Shown piece after piece: positions 42,752 to 53,662 of a stretch of 64,000 bases of DNA. The notes below the pieces were generated by a model. That model ran no database searches, was not told where the DNA came from, and worked only from the letters and a program-made list of their open reading frames with translations. Each line of letters begins with the position of its first letter. Positions within the stretch are counted from its first letter, which is position 1. The translations under genes and the position numbers were made by a program. The DNA comes from Corallococcus macrosporus (GTDB taxonomy: Bacteria; Myxococcota; Myxococcia; Myxococcales; Myxococcaceae), in contig NZ_JAFIMU010000017.1 of the NCBI RefSeq assembly GCF_017302985.1, positions 1 through 64,000 on the forward strand, given 5' to 3'.

Positions 42752-44044
42752 ATGCCGCAGACGCCTCGCAAGGTCTCGCTCGTCCTGAGCTTCCAGTACC
42801 CTGGCAAGTACGCCTTCACCGTGCTCGCTGGCGCCGTGGAGGCCGACCCCGCGCTCGCGGATGTGTCGCTCCACTTTCCTCGCAGCCGCGAGGCCCTGCT
42901 GGACACCCTGCGCGCACGCGTGGACGCGGGCGACACCGTCGTCGCCGCGTGGTCCTTCTACTCCGCCAGCTTCGGCCCCTCCGTGGAGGAGCTGACCTGG
43001 GTCCGCGAACGGCTGGAGGGCCGTGACGTCCTCTGCATCGCGGGCGGTGTGCACGCCACCGCCGAAACGCTCCAGACCCTCCAGGCCGGCTTCGACCTCG
43101 TCGCCGTGGGCGAGGGCGAGCACACCCTGCGCGCCCTCCTGGCCCGCGTCCTCAAGGGCGAGGACCCCCGCACCACGCACGGCACCGCGCACCTCAAGGA
43201 CGGCAAGCTCGTGCAGCACGGCCACGGCGAGGGCGTGCGCCTGGACGACTTCCCCGCGTTCGCCGTGAAGCACGTGAAGTACGGCGCCATCGAGATCACC
43301 CGCGGCTGCATCTACGCCTGCCGCTTCTGCCAGACGCCCTTCATGTCCAAGGCGCGCTTCCGGCACCGCAGCGTCGCCAACACCGCCCACTGGGCCCGCG
43401 AGCTGCTCCGCATGGGCCGGCGCGACGTGCGCTTCATCACCCCCACGTCCCTGTCCTACGGCACCGCCGACGAGACCGTGAACCTGGCCGCCGTGGAGGA
43501 GCTGCTCGCCGCCGTGAAGGAGGCCACGGCCCCGGACGGGCGCATCTTCTATGGCACCTTCCCCTCGGAGGTCCGCCCGGAGCACGTCACGCCGGAGTCC
43601 CTGGCGCTGCTCAAGCGCTACGTGGCCAACGACAACCTCATCATCGGCGGCCAGTCCGGCTCCGAGCGCATCCTCCAGGCCACCCGTCGCGGCCACGACG
43701 TGGAGACCGTGGTGCGCGCCGCGCGGCTCGCGGTGGAGGGCGGCTTCATCCCCAACGTGGACTTCATCCTGGGCCTGCCCGGCGAGGAGCCCTCGGACGT
43801 GGACGCCACCCTGGACCTCATGCAGCGGCTGTCCGACCTGGGCGCCCGCGTGCACGGCCACACCTTCATGCCGCTGCCCGGCACGCCGTTCCGCGACGCG
43901 GCCCCCGGCCGTCTGGATGCGCGCACCCGGCAGCGGCTGGACTTCCTCGCGTCCCAGGGGCGGCTGTACGGCCACTGGAAGGCGCAGGGCGTGCTCGCGG
44001 AGGCCATCGCCGCCCGCAGACAGCCGCGCGCCCGCCAGACGTAA
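42752..44044 (+). CDS. B12-binding/radical SAM protein (TIGR04013-like)
   Basis: This 430-residue protein has an N-terminal B12-binding-type domain (VSLVLSFQYPGKYAF; VVAAWSFYSASFGPSVEEL; VLCIAGGVHATA; FDLVAVGEGEHTLRALL). A radical SAM domain follows with the cluster motif CIYACRFC (C3-2-C spacing) preceded by GAIEITRG, and then FITPTSLSYGT, VANDNLIIGGQSGSERIL and VDFILGLPGEEPSDV. It is cytoplasmic. The substrate is unknown. The ATG at 42752 is chosen because upstream sequence in frame is not protein-like. It is followed by a small gene after 16 bases and is probably co-transcribed with it. Confidence 0.85.
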   Translation: MPQTPRKVSLVLSFQYPGKYAFTVLAGAVEADPALADVSLHFPRSREALLDTLRARVDAGDTVVAAWSFYSASFGPSVEELTWVRERLEGRDVLCIAGGVHATAETLQTLQAGFDLVAVGEGEHTLRALLARVLKGEDPRTTHGTAHLKDGKLVQHGHGEGVRLDDFPAFAVKHVKYGAIEITRGCIYACRFCQTPFMSKARFRHRSVANTAHWARELLRMGRRDVRFITPTSLSYGTADETVNLAAVEELLAAVKEATAPDGRIFYGTFPSEVRPEHVTPESLALLKRYVANDNLIIGGQSGSERILQATRRGHDVETVVRAARLAVEGGFIPNVDFILGLPGEEPSDVDATLDLMQRLSDLGARVHGHTFMPLPGTPFRDAAPGRLDARTRQRLDFLASQGRLYGHWKAQGVLAEAIAARRQPRARQT

Positions 44045-44060
44045 CCGTTACACTCGCGCG

Positions 44061-44402
44061 ATGGCTGAACAGACGCCTTACTGGCTCCTCATCTCCGTGC
44101 TCTTCAGCTCCCAGCCCCTCACCCCGGCGCTGGCCATGACGCTGCACGAGGCCGCCTACGAGCTGTACTCGCGCGGCGAGGGCTCCCGCGAGGTCGCGGG
44201 CGATCTGCTCTCCGGCCGCGTGAACAACCTGCGCAAGGACGTGTCCCTGGGCGGCATCGCCGGGCCCGCCTTCGAGGCCGAAATCGAAACAGAGCGCGGC
44301 TCCGGCGTCGTCCGCTTCGTCCTCACCCGCCAGGGGCTGGAGATGATGAAGGCCCAGGAGTCCGCACCCGCCGCCCCCGCGAAGCCGAAGTACCTCAACT
44401 GA
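44061..44402 (+). CDS. Small conserved-looking hypothetical protein
   Basis: I do not recognise this 113-residue protein. The first 25 residues are hydrophobic (YWLLISVLFSSQPLTPALAM) but have no typical signal cleavage. The rest (LHEAAYELYSRGEGSREVAGDLLSGRVNNLRKDVSLGG; FVLTRQGLEMMKAQ) is soluble and helix/strand mixed, with an Ala/Pro tail. It starts 16 bases after the radical SAM gene, so an operon is likely. Confidence 0.55.
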   Translation: MAEQTPYWLLISVLFSSQPLTPALAMTLHEAAYELYSRGEGSREVAGDLLSGRVNNLRKDVSLGGIAGPAFEAEIETERGSGVVRFVLTRQGLEMMKAQESAPAAPAKPKYLN

Positions 44403-44483
44403 GGAAGGGGCCCCCTGGCCGCCCGGCCGCTCCCGGAACGGCACTCCGTCACCACCTTGAGGGCTCAAGGGAGGAATGGCGGC

Positions 44484-44729
44484 ATGGACCCCAAGGACGA
44501 ATACCTCAAGAAGAGCGCCGGCATCCCGCTGGACCCCAGCAAGCAGAAGGATCCGGAAGAGGACGGCGACCGGGTGCCCGCGGAAGGGCGCGCCGAGGAG
44601 CTCAACGACGTCACCGGCCAGAACGGCGGTCAGCGCACCGACGCGAACCTGCCCTGGAACGACACGCGGCACCGGCACGACGGCATCCGCGACAAGTACA
44701 GCGACGACAGCGACAAGAAAAAGCCCTGA
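44484..44729 (+). CDS. Small hydrophilic hypothetical protein
   Basis: This 81-residue, highly charged protein, rich in Asp, Lys, Arg and Glu (MDPKDEYLKKSAGIPLDP; DDSDKKKP at the end), is probably disordered. The ATG at 44484 has gggagga seven bases upstream. The stop codon lies inside the stem of the terminator hairpin at 44720. The function is unknown. Confidence 0.55.
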   Translation: MDPKDEYLKKSAGIPLDPSKQKDPEEDGDRVPAEGRAEELNDVTGQNGGQRTDANLPWNDTRHRHDGIRDKYSDDSDKKKP

Positions 44730-44747
44730 GGTCTCCCCCAGGGCTTT
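44720..44747 (+). terminator. Intrinsic terminator-like hairpin
   Basis: Arms aaagccctg (44720-44728) and cagggcttt (44739-44747) are perfectly complementary with a 10-base loop. The left arm contains the end of the preceding gene. It lies between that gene and the convergent gene ending at 44792. Confidence 0.65.
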
Positions 44748-44791
44748 CGTGAAGCGTCAGGTGCCGTGAGGCACGGCCTGGGGCGCGGGGA

Positions 44792-45205
44792 CTACTCGCG
44801 CTCCAGGTCCACCTTCATGCCGCCCATGTGCAGGATGGACTGGGACAGGGACACCGACGACATGATGGCCAGGTCCTGGATGGCCTTCATCTCCTCGCTC
44901 TGGGGCTCCGCGCCCGCCTGCGCGCCCGCGGCCTGCTGCTGCTGGGGCTGCTGGCCCGTGACGTTCACCGGCGTGGAGGTGGCGCCCGCGGTGTAGGCGT
45001 TCACCAGCCCGCCGTGCGGCGTGGCCCCCATCTGCGCCAGCGCCGCCGACACCACCGAGCCGCCGGACAGCTGCGCGCCCGCCTTGGGCGTCTGCGCGGC
45101 CGCGCCCGACATCAGGGAGCCGAAGCGGCTGCCCGACACGGAGGTGGCGGTGTTCGTCGTGGCCGGCTGCACCCGCGGACCGGAGAGGGACGTGATGCGG
45201 TTCAT
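44792..45205 (-). CDS. Small Gln/Ser/Ala-rich hypothetical protein
   Basis: This 137-residue protein has no signal peptide. It starts at MNRITSLSGPRV (ATG 45205). The N-terminal two thirds are low complexity (Ser, Thr, Gly, Ala; QQPQQQQAAGAQAGAEPQ). The last 35 residues (EMKAIQDLAIMSSVSLSQSILHMGGMKVDLERE) look like an amphipathic helix. This recalls small structural subunits exported by specialised systems, but no family is recognised. Confidence 0.55.
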   Translation of the reverse strand: MNRITSLSGPRVQPATTNTATSVSGSRFGSLMSGAAAQTPKAGAQLSGGSVVSAALAQMGATPHGGLVNAYTAGATSTPVNVTGQQPQQQQAAGAQAGAEPQSEEMKAIQDLAIMSSVSLSQSILHMGGMKVDLERE

Positions 45206-45332
45206 GGCGGCTCCCGTCAAAGGCCCCGGTCGGCTTCCGGCACGCGTCGGGCGTGCCTTGGGGGCTTCAAGTTCGTTCTCCCCATTATCGCCCGGGCCCC
45301 CCGGAAGTTGCCTCTTCGTGTGGGAGAAAGGC

Positions 45333-45381
45333 GAAGGCCGCGAAATCCCGGGGGATTTTCCCCTGGGACGCCGCGGCCTTC
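45333..45381 (-). terminator. Long hairpin downstream of aceA
   Basis: Outer arms gaaggccgcg (45333-45342) and cgcggccttc (45372-45381) are perfect. An inner stem tcccggggga / tcccctggga (45346-45355, 45359-45368) with one G-U pair closes on a ttt loop. On the minus strand it follows the aceA stop (45416) and is followed by cgccttt, so it should terminate the aceB-aceA transcript. Confidence 0.7.
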
Positions 45382-45415
45382 AGGCGTTTTCAGGCGCCGG
45401 GATGATCCGCCGGGC

Positions 45416-46702
<1,287 letters not shown>

Positions 46703-46766
46703 GCCAGGACTCCTCGTGCTGCGGTGAAGGGTGGAAGAAGACGTCGGTGCTGCGTTTGCAAAAAGG

Positions 46767-48389
<1,623 letters not shown>

Positions 48390-48663
48390 GTCGGCTCCTG
48401 ACGAGATGCGTTGTAAAAACGGCCTAACGGGCTGAAAGATGCTCCCACCGTCTAGGGATGGGAAGTCTTGGTGAATCAGAACCTGCTTGCCTGTAAGGCT
48501 GTCAACATCATCAGGATTAAATCTGTAAATCGACTGACGCAGCCGGACACAAACCCCCGGAATCACGTCACCTGGGGAGCGACGGCAATCAGGGCGGTGG
48601 GTTTCCGTAGGTAGGAATGAGACCCCCATGTGCCAAGCGGGGGCCTGACGGAGAGGTCACCTC
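48390..48663. promoter_or_regulatory. Divergent promoter region of aceB and the PspC-domain gene
   Basis: This 274-base interval is richer in A/T than its surroundings between about 48410 and 48545. On the minus strand TTGACA occurs at 48505-48500, and two ctgtaa words occur on the plus strand at about 48491 and 48525. I cannot pick a convincing -10. It contains no gene. Confidence 0.4.
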
Positions 48664-49023
48664 ATGGACGTCACGACACGGTGCAGGGCTTGTTCGAGGG
48701 AGCTGTCCGGGGAGGCGACGCGCTGCTCGCACTGCCGCACGCGCACGGTGCCGATGCACCGGGGCGAGGGGCGCGCGCTCCTGGGCGTCTGCGCGGCGCT
48801 GGCCCGCGAGCTGGGCGTGGATCCGGCCCTGGTGCGGGTGGCGTTCGTGCTGATGTTCTTCGCGTCCGGCGGCATGAGCGCGGGGCTCTACCTGCTGCTC
48901 TGGGCGTTCCTCCCGGCGAAGGCCCATGGGCGGGCCCCGCTGCAGGGGACACTGGACTGGGTGTCCAAGGTCGCGAACACGCCGGTGGACGACGACGCGC
49001 CCCGCTGGGAGAAGCGCGTCTGA
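48664..49023 (+). CDS. PspC-domain protein with zinc ribbon
   Basis: This 119-residue protein has an N-terminal CxxC...CxxC zinc ribbon (RCRACSRELSGEATRCSHC, C7, C10, C21, C24). A PspC domain follows: GRALLGVCAALARELGVDPALVRVAFVLMFF, with one or two membrane helices (~57-84), then a soluble tail. PspC domains occur in envelope-stress sensors and in small membrane proteins of unknown role. Start ATG 48664, divergent from aceB. Confidence 0.85.
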   Translation: MDVTTRCRACSRELSGEATRCSHCRTRTVPMHRGEGRALLGVCAALARELGVDPALVRVAFVLMFFASGGMSAGLYLLLWAFLPAKAHGRAPLQGTLDWVSKVANTPVDDDAPRWEKRV

Positions 49024-49024
49024 G

Positions 49025-50932
49025 CTAGACGCGCCAGACGCCGGCCACGGTCTCCATGCGCTCGGCCACGCCGCGCAGGGCGTGGGTCATCCGCTGGGTG
49101 CCGTGCATGGCCTGGAGGGTGTCGTCCATCATCCGGGACAGGTCCGTGACGGCCATGAAGATCTGCGCGATGCCGGCGTTCTGCTGGATGACGGCGGCGG
49201 CGATCTGCTGGGCCGCGGACGCGTTGTCCTGGATGATGTCCCCCAGCGCGCGCAGGCTCTGGCCGCTCTCGCGCACCTGGGCCAGGCCCGCCTCGGAGCG
49301 GCGCTGGCCCTCCTCGGAGAGCGCCACGGTGTCGCGGATGCCGCCGCGGATGGCGTCCAGGATGTCGCGCACCCGGTTGGTGGCGTGGATGGATTGATCC
49401 GCGAGGCCGCGGATCTCCCGCGCCACCACGCCAAAGCCCTTGCCGTGCTCGCCGGAGCGGGCCGCCTCGATGGCCGCGTTGAGCGCGAGCATGTTGGACT
49501 GGTCCGCCAGGTCCTTCACCGTCTGCGTGATGCCGCCAATCTGGTGCGTGCGCTCGTGCAGGGTGGAGATGCCCTCGGCCAGGCGGGCCCCGTGGTCGCG
49601 CAGCTGTTCGAAGCCGTCCAGGCTGGCGTCGAGCGATAGCTGGCCGGAGCCGCCCGCCTCGCGCGCCCGTGCCACCAGGGCGAGCACTGCTTGCGAGCGC
49701 TCCGCGGCGAGCTGCGAGGTCTGCTGGATCTCCTTCGCGGTGACCTGCGTCTCCTGGATGGCGGCGCCCTGCCGGACGAGGATGCGCTCCTGCTGCTCGG
49801 TGGCCTGCGTGAGTTCTCCCACGGTCTGCCCCAGCACGCGGGTGGCCTGCTGGAGGCTGGTGGTGGACTCGCGCAGGTGGTCCATCATCCGGGAGAAGGC
49901 GGAGGCCAGGTCGCCCACCTCGTCCTGGTGGCCGCGGGACTCCACGCGCTGGGTGAGGTCGCCCTCGCGCACCACGCGGGTCACCAGCTCGCACAGGGTG
50001 GTGATGGGCCGCGTCACCCCGCGTGCCAGGGCCCAGGCGGCCAGGACGGCCAGCCCCAGCAGGGCCAGCACCGCGAGGAGGCTGAGCTGGAGGAAGCGCC
50101 TGAGGGGCAGGAAGGCCTCTTGCGCGTCCAGTGCCGCCACGAAGCGCCAGCCCTGGCTCGCGCTGAAGCGGGCGGTGTCGTCGCGGGACTCGGCCCGGAC
50201 GGCGTCCACGATGGCCGGCGCGTCCGCTGTCGCGCGGGAGCTGAAGAGACGGCCGCCGTCGGGCGCGAGGACCTCCAGGGTGAAGCTCTTCTGGCCCCGG
50301 TCCAGGGAGCGCTGGAGCGCGCCCGCGACGACCTCTTCCAGCTGGCCCCAGTCATACGCGGCCAGCAGCACGCCCACGCGCGCGCCGGAGATGGGGCTGA
50401 GCACGGGCAGGGCCAGGGGCATCACCCGGCGGTCGAGGAAGGGGTCCTTCTTCGTGAGGGCGCCCGTGAGGACGCCCGCGTCCAGCCGGTCCTCCAGCGC
50501 TGTCTGGAACCAGGGCGCGGCGAGCACCTCCTTCTCGCGGCCGGCGAAGGCCTGGCGCAGCTCCGGGCGGCTCGCGGAGACGGCGCGCCCGTCGGCGGTG
50601 AACAGCACCAGCCCCGCGAAGCGGGTGTGCCGGCCATTGAGCGAGGCGAGCACCGCGTCGCTCTTGGCGTAGGTGTCGAAGAGGAGCGCGCCGCGCACGA
50701 TGGCGTCCTCGGTCCATGCGCGGGCGTTCGCTTCGCGCTCGCGCAGGGAGGACTCGATGAGGTCGCGCAGGCCGTCCGCTTCCACCTGGAGGACGCCGTG
50801 CACCTGCTGCTCCAGATTGCGCCGGATGACGTGGACGCCCACCGCGACGACGGGGGTGAGGGCCGCGACGAGCAGCAGGCAGACCCACAGCGTGAGGCGG
50901 CCCCGCAACTTCAATCCGGACAGCAGGCGCAT
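49025..50932 (-). CDS. Methyl-accepting chemotaxis protein with periplasmic Cache domain
   Basis: This 635-residue chemoreceptor has a TM helix at ~15-36, then a periplasmic Cache-type domain (~37-295: [51 protein letters not shown]). A second TM helix (~300-322) is followed by HAMP ([27 protein letters not shown]) and signalling helices with the tip [34 protein letters not shown]. It would relay ligand state to a CheA/CheW complex. It lies 31 bases after the secreted Cache protein gene, so they are co-transcribed. No che genes are nearby. Confidence 0.9.
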   Translation of the reverse strand: MRLLSGLKLRGRLTLWVCLLLVAALTPVVAVGVHVIRRNLEQQVHGVLQVEADGLRDLIESSLREREANARAWTEDAIVRGALLFDTYAKSDAVLASLNGRHTRFAGLVLFTADGRAVSASRPELRQAFAGREKEVLAAPWFQTALEDRLDAGVLTGALTKKDPFLDRRVMPLALPVLSPISGARVGVLLAAYDWGQLEEVVAGALQRSLDRGQKSFTLEVLAPDGGRLFSSRATADAPAIVDAVRAESRDDTARFSASQGWRFVAALDAQEAFLPLRRFLQLSLLAVLALLGLAVLAAWALARGVTRPITTLCELVTRVVREGDLTQRVESRGHQDEVGDLASAFSRMMDHLRESTTSLQQATRVLGQTVGELTQATEQQERILVRQGAAIQETQVTAKEIQQTSQLAAERSQAVLALVARAREAGGSGQLSLDASLDGFEQLRDHGARLAEGISTLHERTHQIGGITQTVKDLADQSNMLALNAAIEAARSGEHGKGFGVVAREIRGLADQSIHATNRVRDILDAIRGGIRDTVALSEEGQRRSEAGLAQVRESGQSLRALGDIIQDNASAAQQIAAAVIQQNAGIAQIFMAVTDLSRMMDDTLQAMHGTQRMTHALRGVAERMETVAGVWRV

Positions 50933-50963
50933 GCGTGAAGACCCTGGGAGGTGGAGGGCGGCG

Positions 50964-51515
50964 TCAGAGGTCGAGCAGGGACAGGCCCACGGTGAGCGCG
51001 CCGATGACCTGGGCGCCGTCGCGGACGGGGAGGGACACCTGGATGACGTAGGCCTGGGAGGACTCGTCGAAGAAGGGGGCCTCGCGCAGCACGGGGCCGC
51101 CGCGCCCTTCCGCGTAGGTGAGGCGCCACTTGTCCTCGTCCCCCTGCCAGTAGTCGGACGTGCGGCGGCTGGCGCACACGAGCGCGCCCTGGCCGTCCAT
51201 GGTGAAGGCCTCCGCCAGCGCCGGGCCCAGCCGCTCCCGCAGGCGGTGCAGCGCGCCCTTGCAGGGGCCGTCCAGCACGCGCTGCTTGAAGGGCGTGAGG
51301 GCCGGGGTCGCCATCCACTCGGCGTCGTGTTGCTGGAGGGTGGCGAGCGGCGTGCGGAGCGCGTTCTGGGCGCGGATGGCCCGCACCACCTCCGGGTCCT
51401 CGGCCAGCCGCCGCAGGTGCGGCATCACGCCGTCCACCTTCCGCAGCTGCGCGACACCGTCAGGAGGGAGCTGACCCCCAACGGTCAGCGCCAATCCCAG
51501 CCACACCATGGACAT
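50964..51515 (-). CDS. Secreted single-Cache (PDC) sensor-like protein
   Basis: This 183-residue protein has a short signal peptide ([12 protein letters not shown]) and then a Cache/PDC-like domain: [37 protein letters not shown] and [30 protein letters not shown], the beta sheet and final strands typical of periplasmic ligand-binding domains. It has no membrane or signalling part. As the gene just upstream of the chemoreceptor, it may present a ligand to it or compete for it. It may equally have its own role. Confidence 0.7.
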   Translation of the reverse strand: MSMVWLGLALTVGGQLPPDGVAQLRKVDGVMPHLRRLAEDPEVVRAIRAQNALRTPLATLQQHDAEWMATPALTPFKQRVLDGPCKGALHRLRERLGPALAEAFTMDGQGALVCASRRTSDYWQGDEDKWRLTYAEGRGGPVLREAPFFDESSQAYVIQVSLPVRDGAQVIGALTVGLSLLDL

Positions 51516-51553
51516 ACCCAGACGCCCCCAGAGCCGTGAGAACGGTTGGGAAA

Positions 51554-51573
51554 AAGTGTGTCATGGAACACTT
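51554..51573. promoter_or_regulatory. Inverted repeat upstream of the Cache/chemoreceptor pair
   Basis: Arms aagtgt (51554-51559) and acactt (51568-51573) are separated by 8 bases. The repeat lies about 40 bases upstream of the ATG at 51515 and could be an operator. Confidence 0.35.
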
Positions 51574-51598
51574 CGCGCCGTCACGCAGGCAGGCGTGA

Positions 51599-51613
51599 TT
51601 TGAATTATTCAAA
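51599..51613. promoter_or_regulatory. AT-only-armed palindrome, operator candidate
   Basis: tttgaat-t-attcaaa is a perfect 15-base palindrome in a 70 % GC genome, 84 bases upstream of the ATG at 51515. It is placed where a regulator of the Cache/chemoreceptor operon could bind. Confidence 0.4.
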
Positions 51614-51616
51614 CTA

Positions 51617-51634
51617 AGCCTGTTTTCACAGGCT
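51617..51634 (-). terminator. Hairpin downstream of the MOSC gene
   Basis: Arms agcctgt (51617-51623) and acaggct (51628-51634) are perfect with a 4-base loop. On the minus strand it follows the MOSC stop (51656) by 21 bases and is followed by tagtttgaat. A modest terminator. Confidence 0.5.
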
Positions 51635-51655
51635 CGGCTGCTGGCTTGAGAGGGC

Positions 51656-52135
51656 TCAGGGAAGCTTGGGCCGGATGACGCGCGGTGCGTCCGGGTTCAC
51701 GTCCAGCAGGCGCACGGGGTCGCCTTCGCGCACGGTGCCTGGCTTCAGCACCCGAGCGAGCTGACCCCTGCGGCCCCAGCTGTCCTTGAGCAGGCCGGGG
51801 CGCAGGGCGTCCAGCTTCCAGCACGGAACGCAGGGCTCGGTCAGCTCCACCACCACTTCGTCCCCCAGCGCCAGGCGCTGTCCCGGCGGCAGCGCGTCCA
51901 GGGCCAGGCCGTCCACCAGCACGTTCTCCTTGAGCGCGCCCTTGGGCACGTCCAGCGCCGCGCGCTGCGCTTCGTCCATCAGCAGCAGCTGGCGCTTGTG
52001 GCCCACGGCCCTGCGCTGGTGACGGTCGCCCTCGAAGCCGTGCTGCTCCACGGCGCGGGCCTCGGGGACCCGGCGCATGGGCGTGCCCCGCTCCTGGGCA
52101 AGGAAGAGGGCTCGGATGGTGCCTGCGGTGCTCAC
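51656..52135 (-). CDS. MOSC-domain protein
   Basis: This 159-residue protein consists of one MOSC domain, the fold of molybdenum-cofactor sulphurase C termini, thought to bind the cofactor through a conserved Cys. Motifs are GFEGDRHQRRAVGHKRQLLLMD, LKENVLVDGLALDALPPGQRLALGDEVVVELTEPCVPCWKLDAL (Cys in EPCVPC) and a C-terminal WGRRGQLARVLKPGTVREGDPV. It is divergent from fumC. The substrate is unknown. Confidence 0.85.
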   Translation of the reverse strand: MSTAGTIRALFLAQERGTPMRRVPEARAVEQHGFEGDRHQRRAVGHKRQLLLMDEAQRAALDVPKGALKENVLVDGLALDALPPGQRLALGDEVVVELTEPCVPCWKLDALRPGLLKDSWGRRGQLARVLKPGTVREGDPVRLLDVNPDAPRVIRPKLP

Positions 52136-52257
52136 GACGTGACACTAACGCCGGTGGGCCCCGTTGGTGAGGGGACGGCCCGCCACTCCGTCCTGCCAGG
52201 ACAGCGCGGCGGTGTTAATCGCGCGGGACCTCGTCCCCGTCCGCGAAAGGCGCCACC

Positions 52258-53655
52258 GTGAGCACGAAGAACGTCCGCATCGAGAAGGACACCTTTGGTC
52301 CCATCGAAGTCCCCGCCGACCGGCTCTGGGGCGCGCAGACGCAGCGCAGCCGCCAGAACTTCGCCATCTCGTCGGAGCGCATGCCCCTGGCGCTCGTGCA
52401 CGCGCTGGTGCTGGTGAAGAAGGCCGCCGCGCTCGTGAACCAGGAGAACGGCACGCTGTCCAAGGAGAAGGCCCAGGCCATCGTGAAGGCCGCGGACGAG
52501 GTGCTGGCCGGTCAGCACGACGAGGAGTTCCCCCTGCTGGTGTGGCAGACGGGCAGCGGCACCCAGACGAACATGAACTGCAACGAGGTGCTGGCCAACC
52601 GCGCCTCGGAGCTGCTGGGCGGCGAGCGCGGTGAGGCGCGCAAGGTCCACCCCAACGACGACGTCAACAAGGGCCAGAGCTCCAACGACGTGTTCCCCAC
52701 CGCGATGAGCGTGGCCGCCGTGGAGGCCGTGGTGAAGCACGTGCTGCCGGAGTTGGTGGCCCTGCGCGACGTGCTCGCGCAGAAGTCCCAGGCCTTCCAG
52801 TCCATCGTGAAGATTGGCCGCACGCACCTGCAGGACGCGACGCCGCTCACCCTGGGTCAGGAGTTCAGCGGCTACGTGGCGCAGCTGGACCGCACGAAGG
52901 GCCACATCGAGGCGTCCCTGCCGCACCTGCTGGAGCTGGCGCTGGGCGGCACCGCCGTGGGCACCGGCCTCAACGCGCCCCCGGGCTACGCCGAGCGCGT
53001 GGCCGCGGAGATCGCGAAGCTCACCGGCCACGCCTTCGTCACCGCGCCCAACAAGTTCGAGGCGCTGGCCGCCAACGACGCGCTGGTGCAGGCGCACGGC
53101 GCGCTCAAGGGGCTGGCGGCGGTGCTGTTCAAGGTGGCCAACGACATCCGCTGGCTGTCCTCGGGGCCGCGCTCGGGCATCGGTGAAATCAACATCCCGG
53201 AGAACGAGCCGGGCAGCTCCATCATGCCGGGCAAGGTGAACCCCACGCAGAGCGAGGCGCTCACCATGCTGTCCGCCCAGGTGATGGGCAACGACGTGGC
53301 CATCTCCCTGGGCGGCGCGTCCGGCAACTTCGAGCTCAACGTCTTCAAGCCGCTCATCATCCAGAACTTCCTGCAGAGCTGCCGCCTGCTGGCGGACGGC
53401 ATGCGCAGCTTCCGCCTGAACTGCGCGGTGGGCATCGAGCCCAACCTCCCGCGCCTCCAGGAGAACCTCCAGCGCAGCCTGATGCTCGTCACCGCGCTCA
53501 ACCCGCACATCGGCTACGACAACGCGGCGAAGATCGCCAAGACGGCGCACAAGCAGGGCAAGACGCTGAAGGAGGTGGCGGTGGAGCTGGGGCTCGTCAC
53601 CGCCGAGCAGTTCGACCAGTGGGTGCGCCCGGAGAAGATGACCGGGAACCTCTAG
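52258..53655 (+). CDS. fumC: Class II fumarate hydratase
   Basis: This 465-residue iron-free fumarase of the citric-acid cycle interconverts fumarate and malate. The signature [11 protein letters not shown] is intact (catalytic Ser loop). Also present are [39 protein letters not shown] and [20 protein letters not shown]. The GTG start at 52258 gives the normal N terminus ([13 protein letters not shown]). It converges with the ELWxxDGT gene with only 7 bases between stops. Confidence 0.96.
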   Translation: MSTKNVRIEKDTFGPIEVPADRLWGAQTQRSRQNFAISSERMPLALVHALVLVKKAAALVNQENGTLSKEKAQAIVKAADEVLAGQHDEEFPLLVWQTGSGTQTNMNCNEVLANRASELLGGERGEARKVHPNDDVNKGQSSNDVFPTAMSVAAVEAVVKHVLPELVALRDVLAQKSQAFQSIVKIGRTHLQDATPLTLGQEFSGYVAQLDRTKGHIEASLPHLLELALGGTAVGTGLNAPPGYAERVAAEIAKLTGHAFVTAPNKFEALAANDALVQAHGALKGLAAVLFKVANDIRWLSSGPRSGIGEINIPENEPGSSIMPGKVNPTQSEALTMLSAQVMGNDVAISLGGASGNFELNVFKPLIIQNFLQSCRLLADGMRSFRLNCAVGIEPNLPRLQENLQRSLMLVTALNPHIGYDNAAKIAKTAHKQGKTLKEVAVELGLVTAEQFDQWVRPEKMTGNL

Positions 53656-53662
53656 GCCGCCC

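Noticed and set aside
48480..48545. Defined aceB promoter
   Set aside because: A TTGACA word is present, but I find no matching -10 at 16-18 bases, so only a regulatory region is listed.
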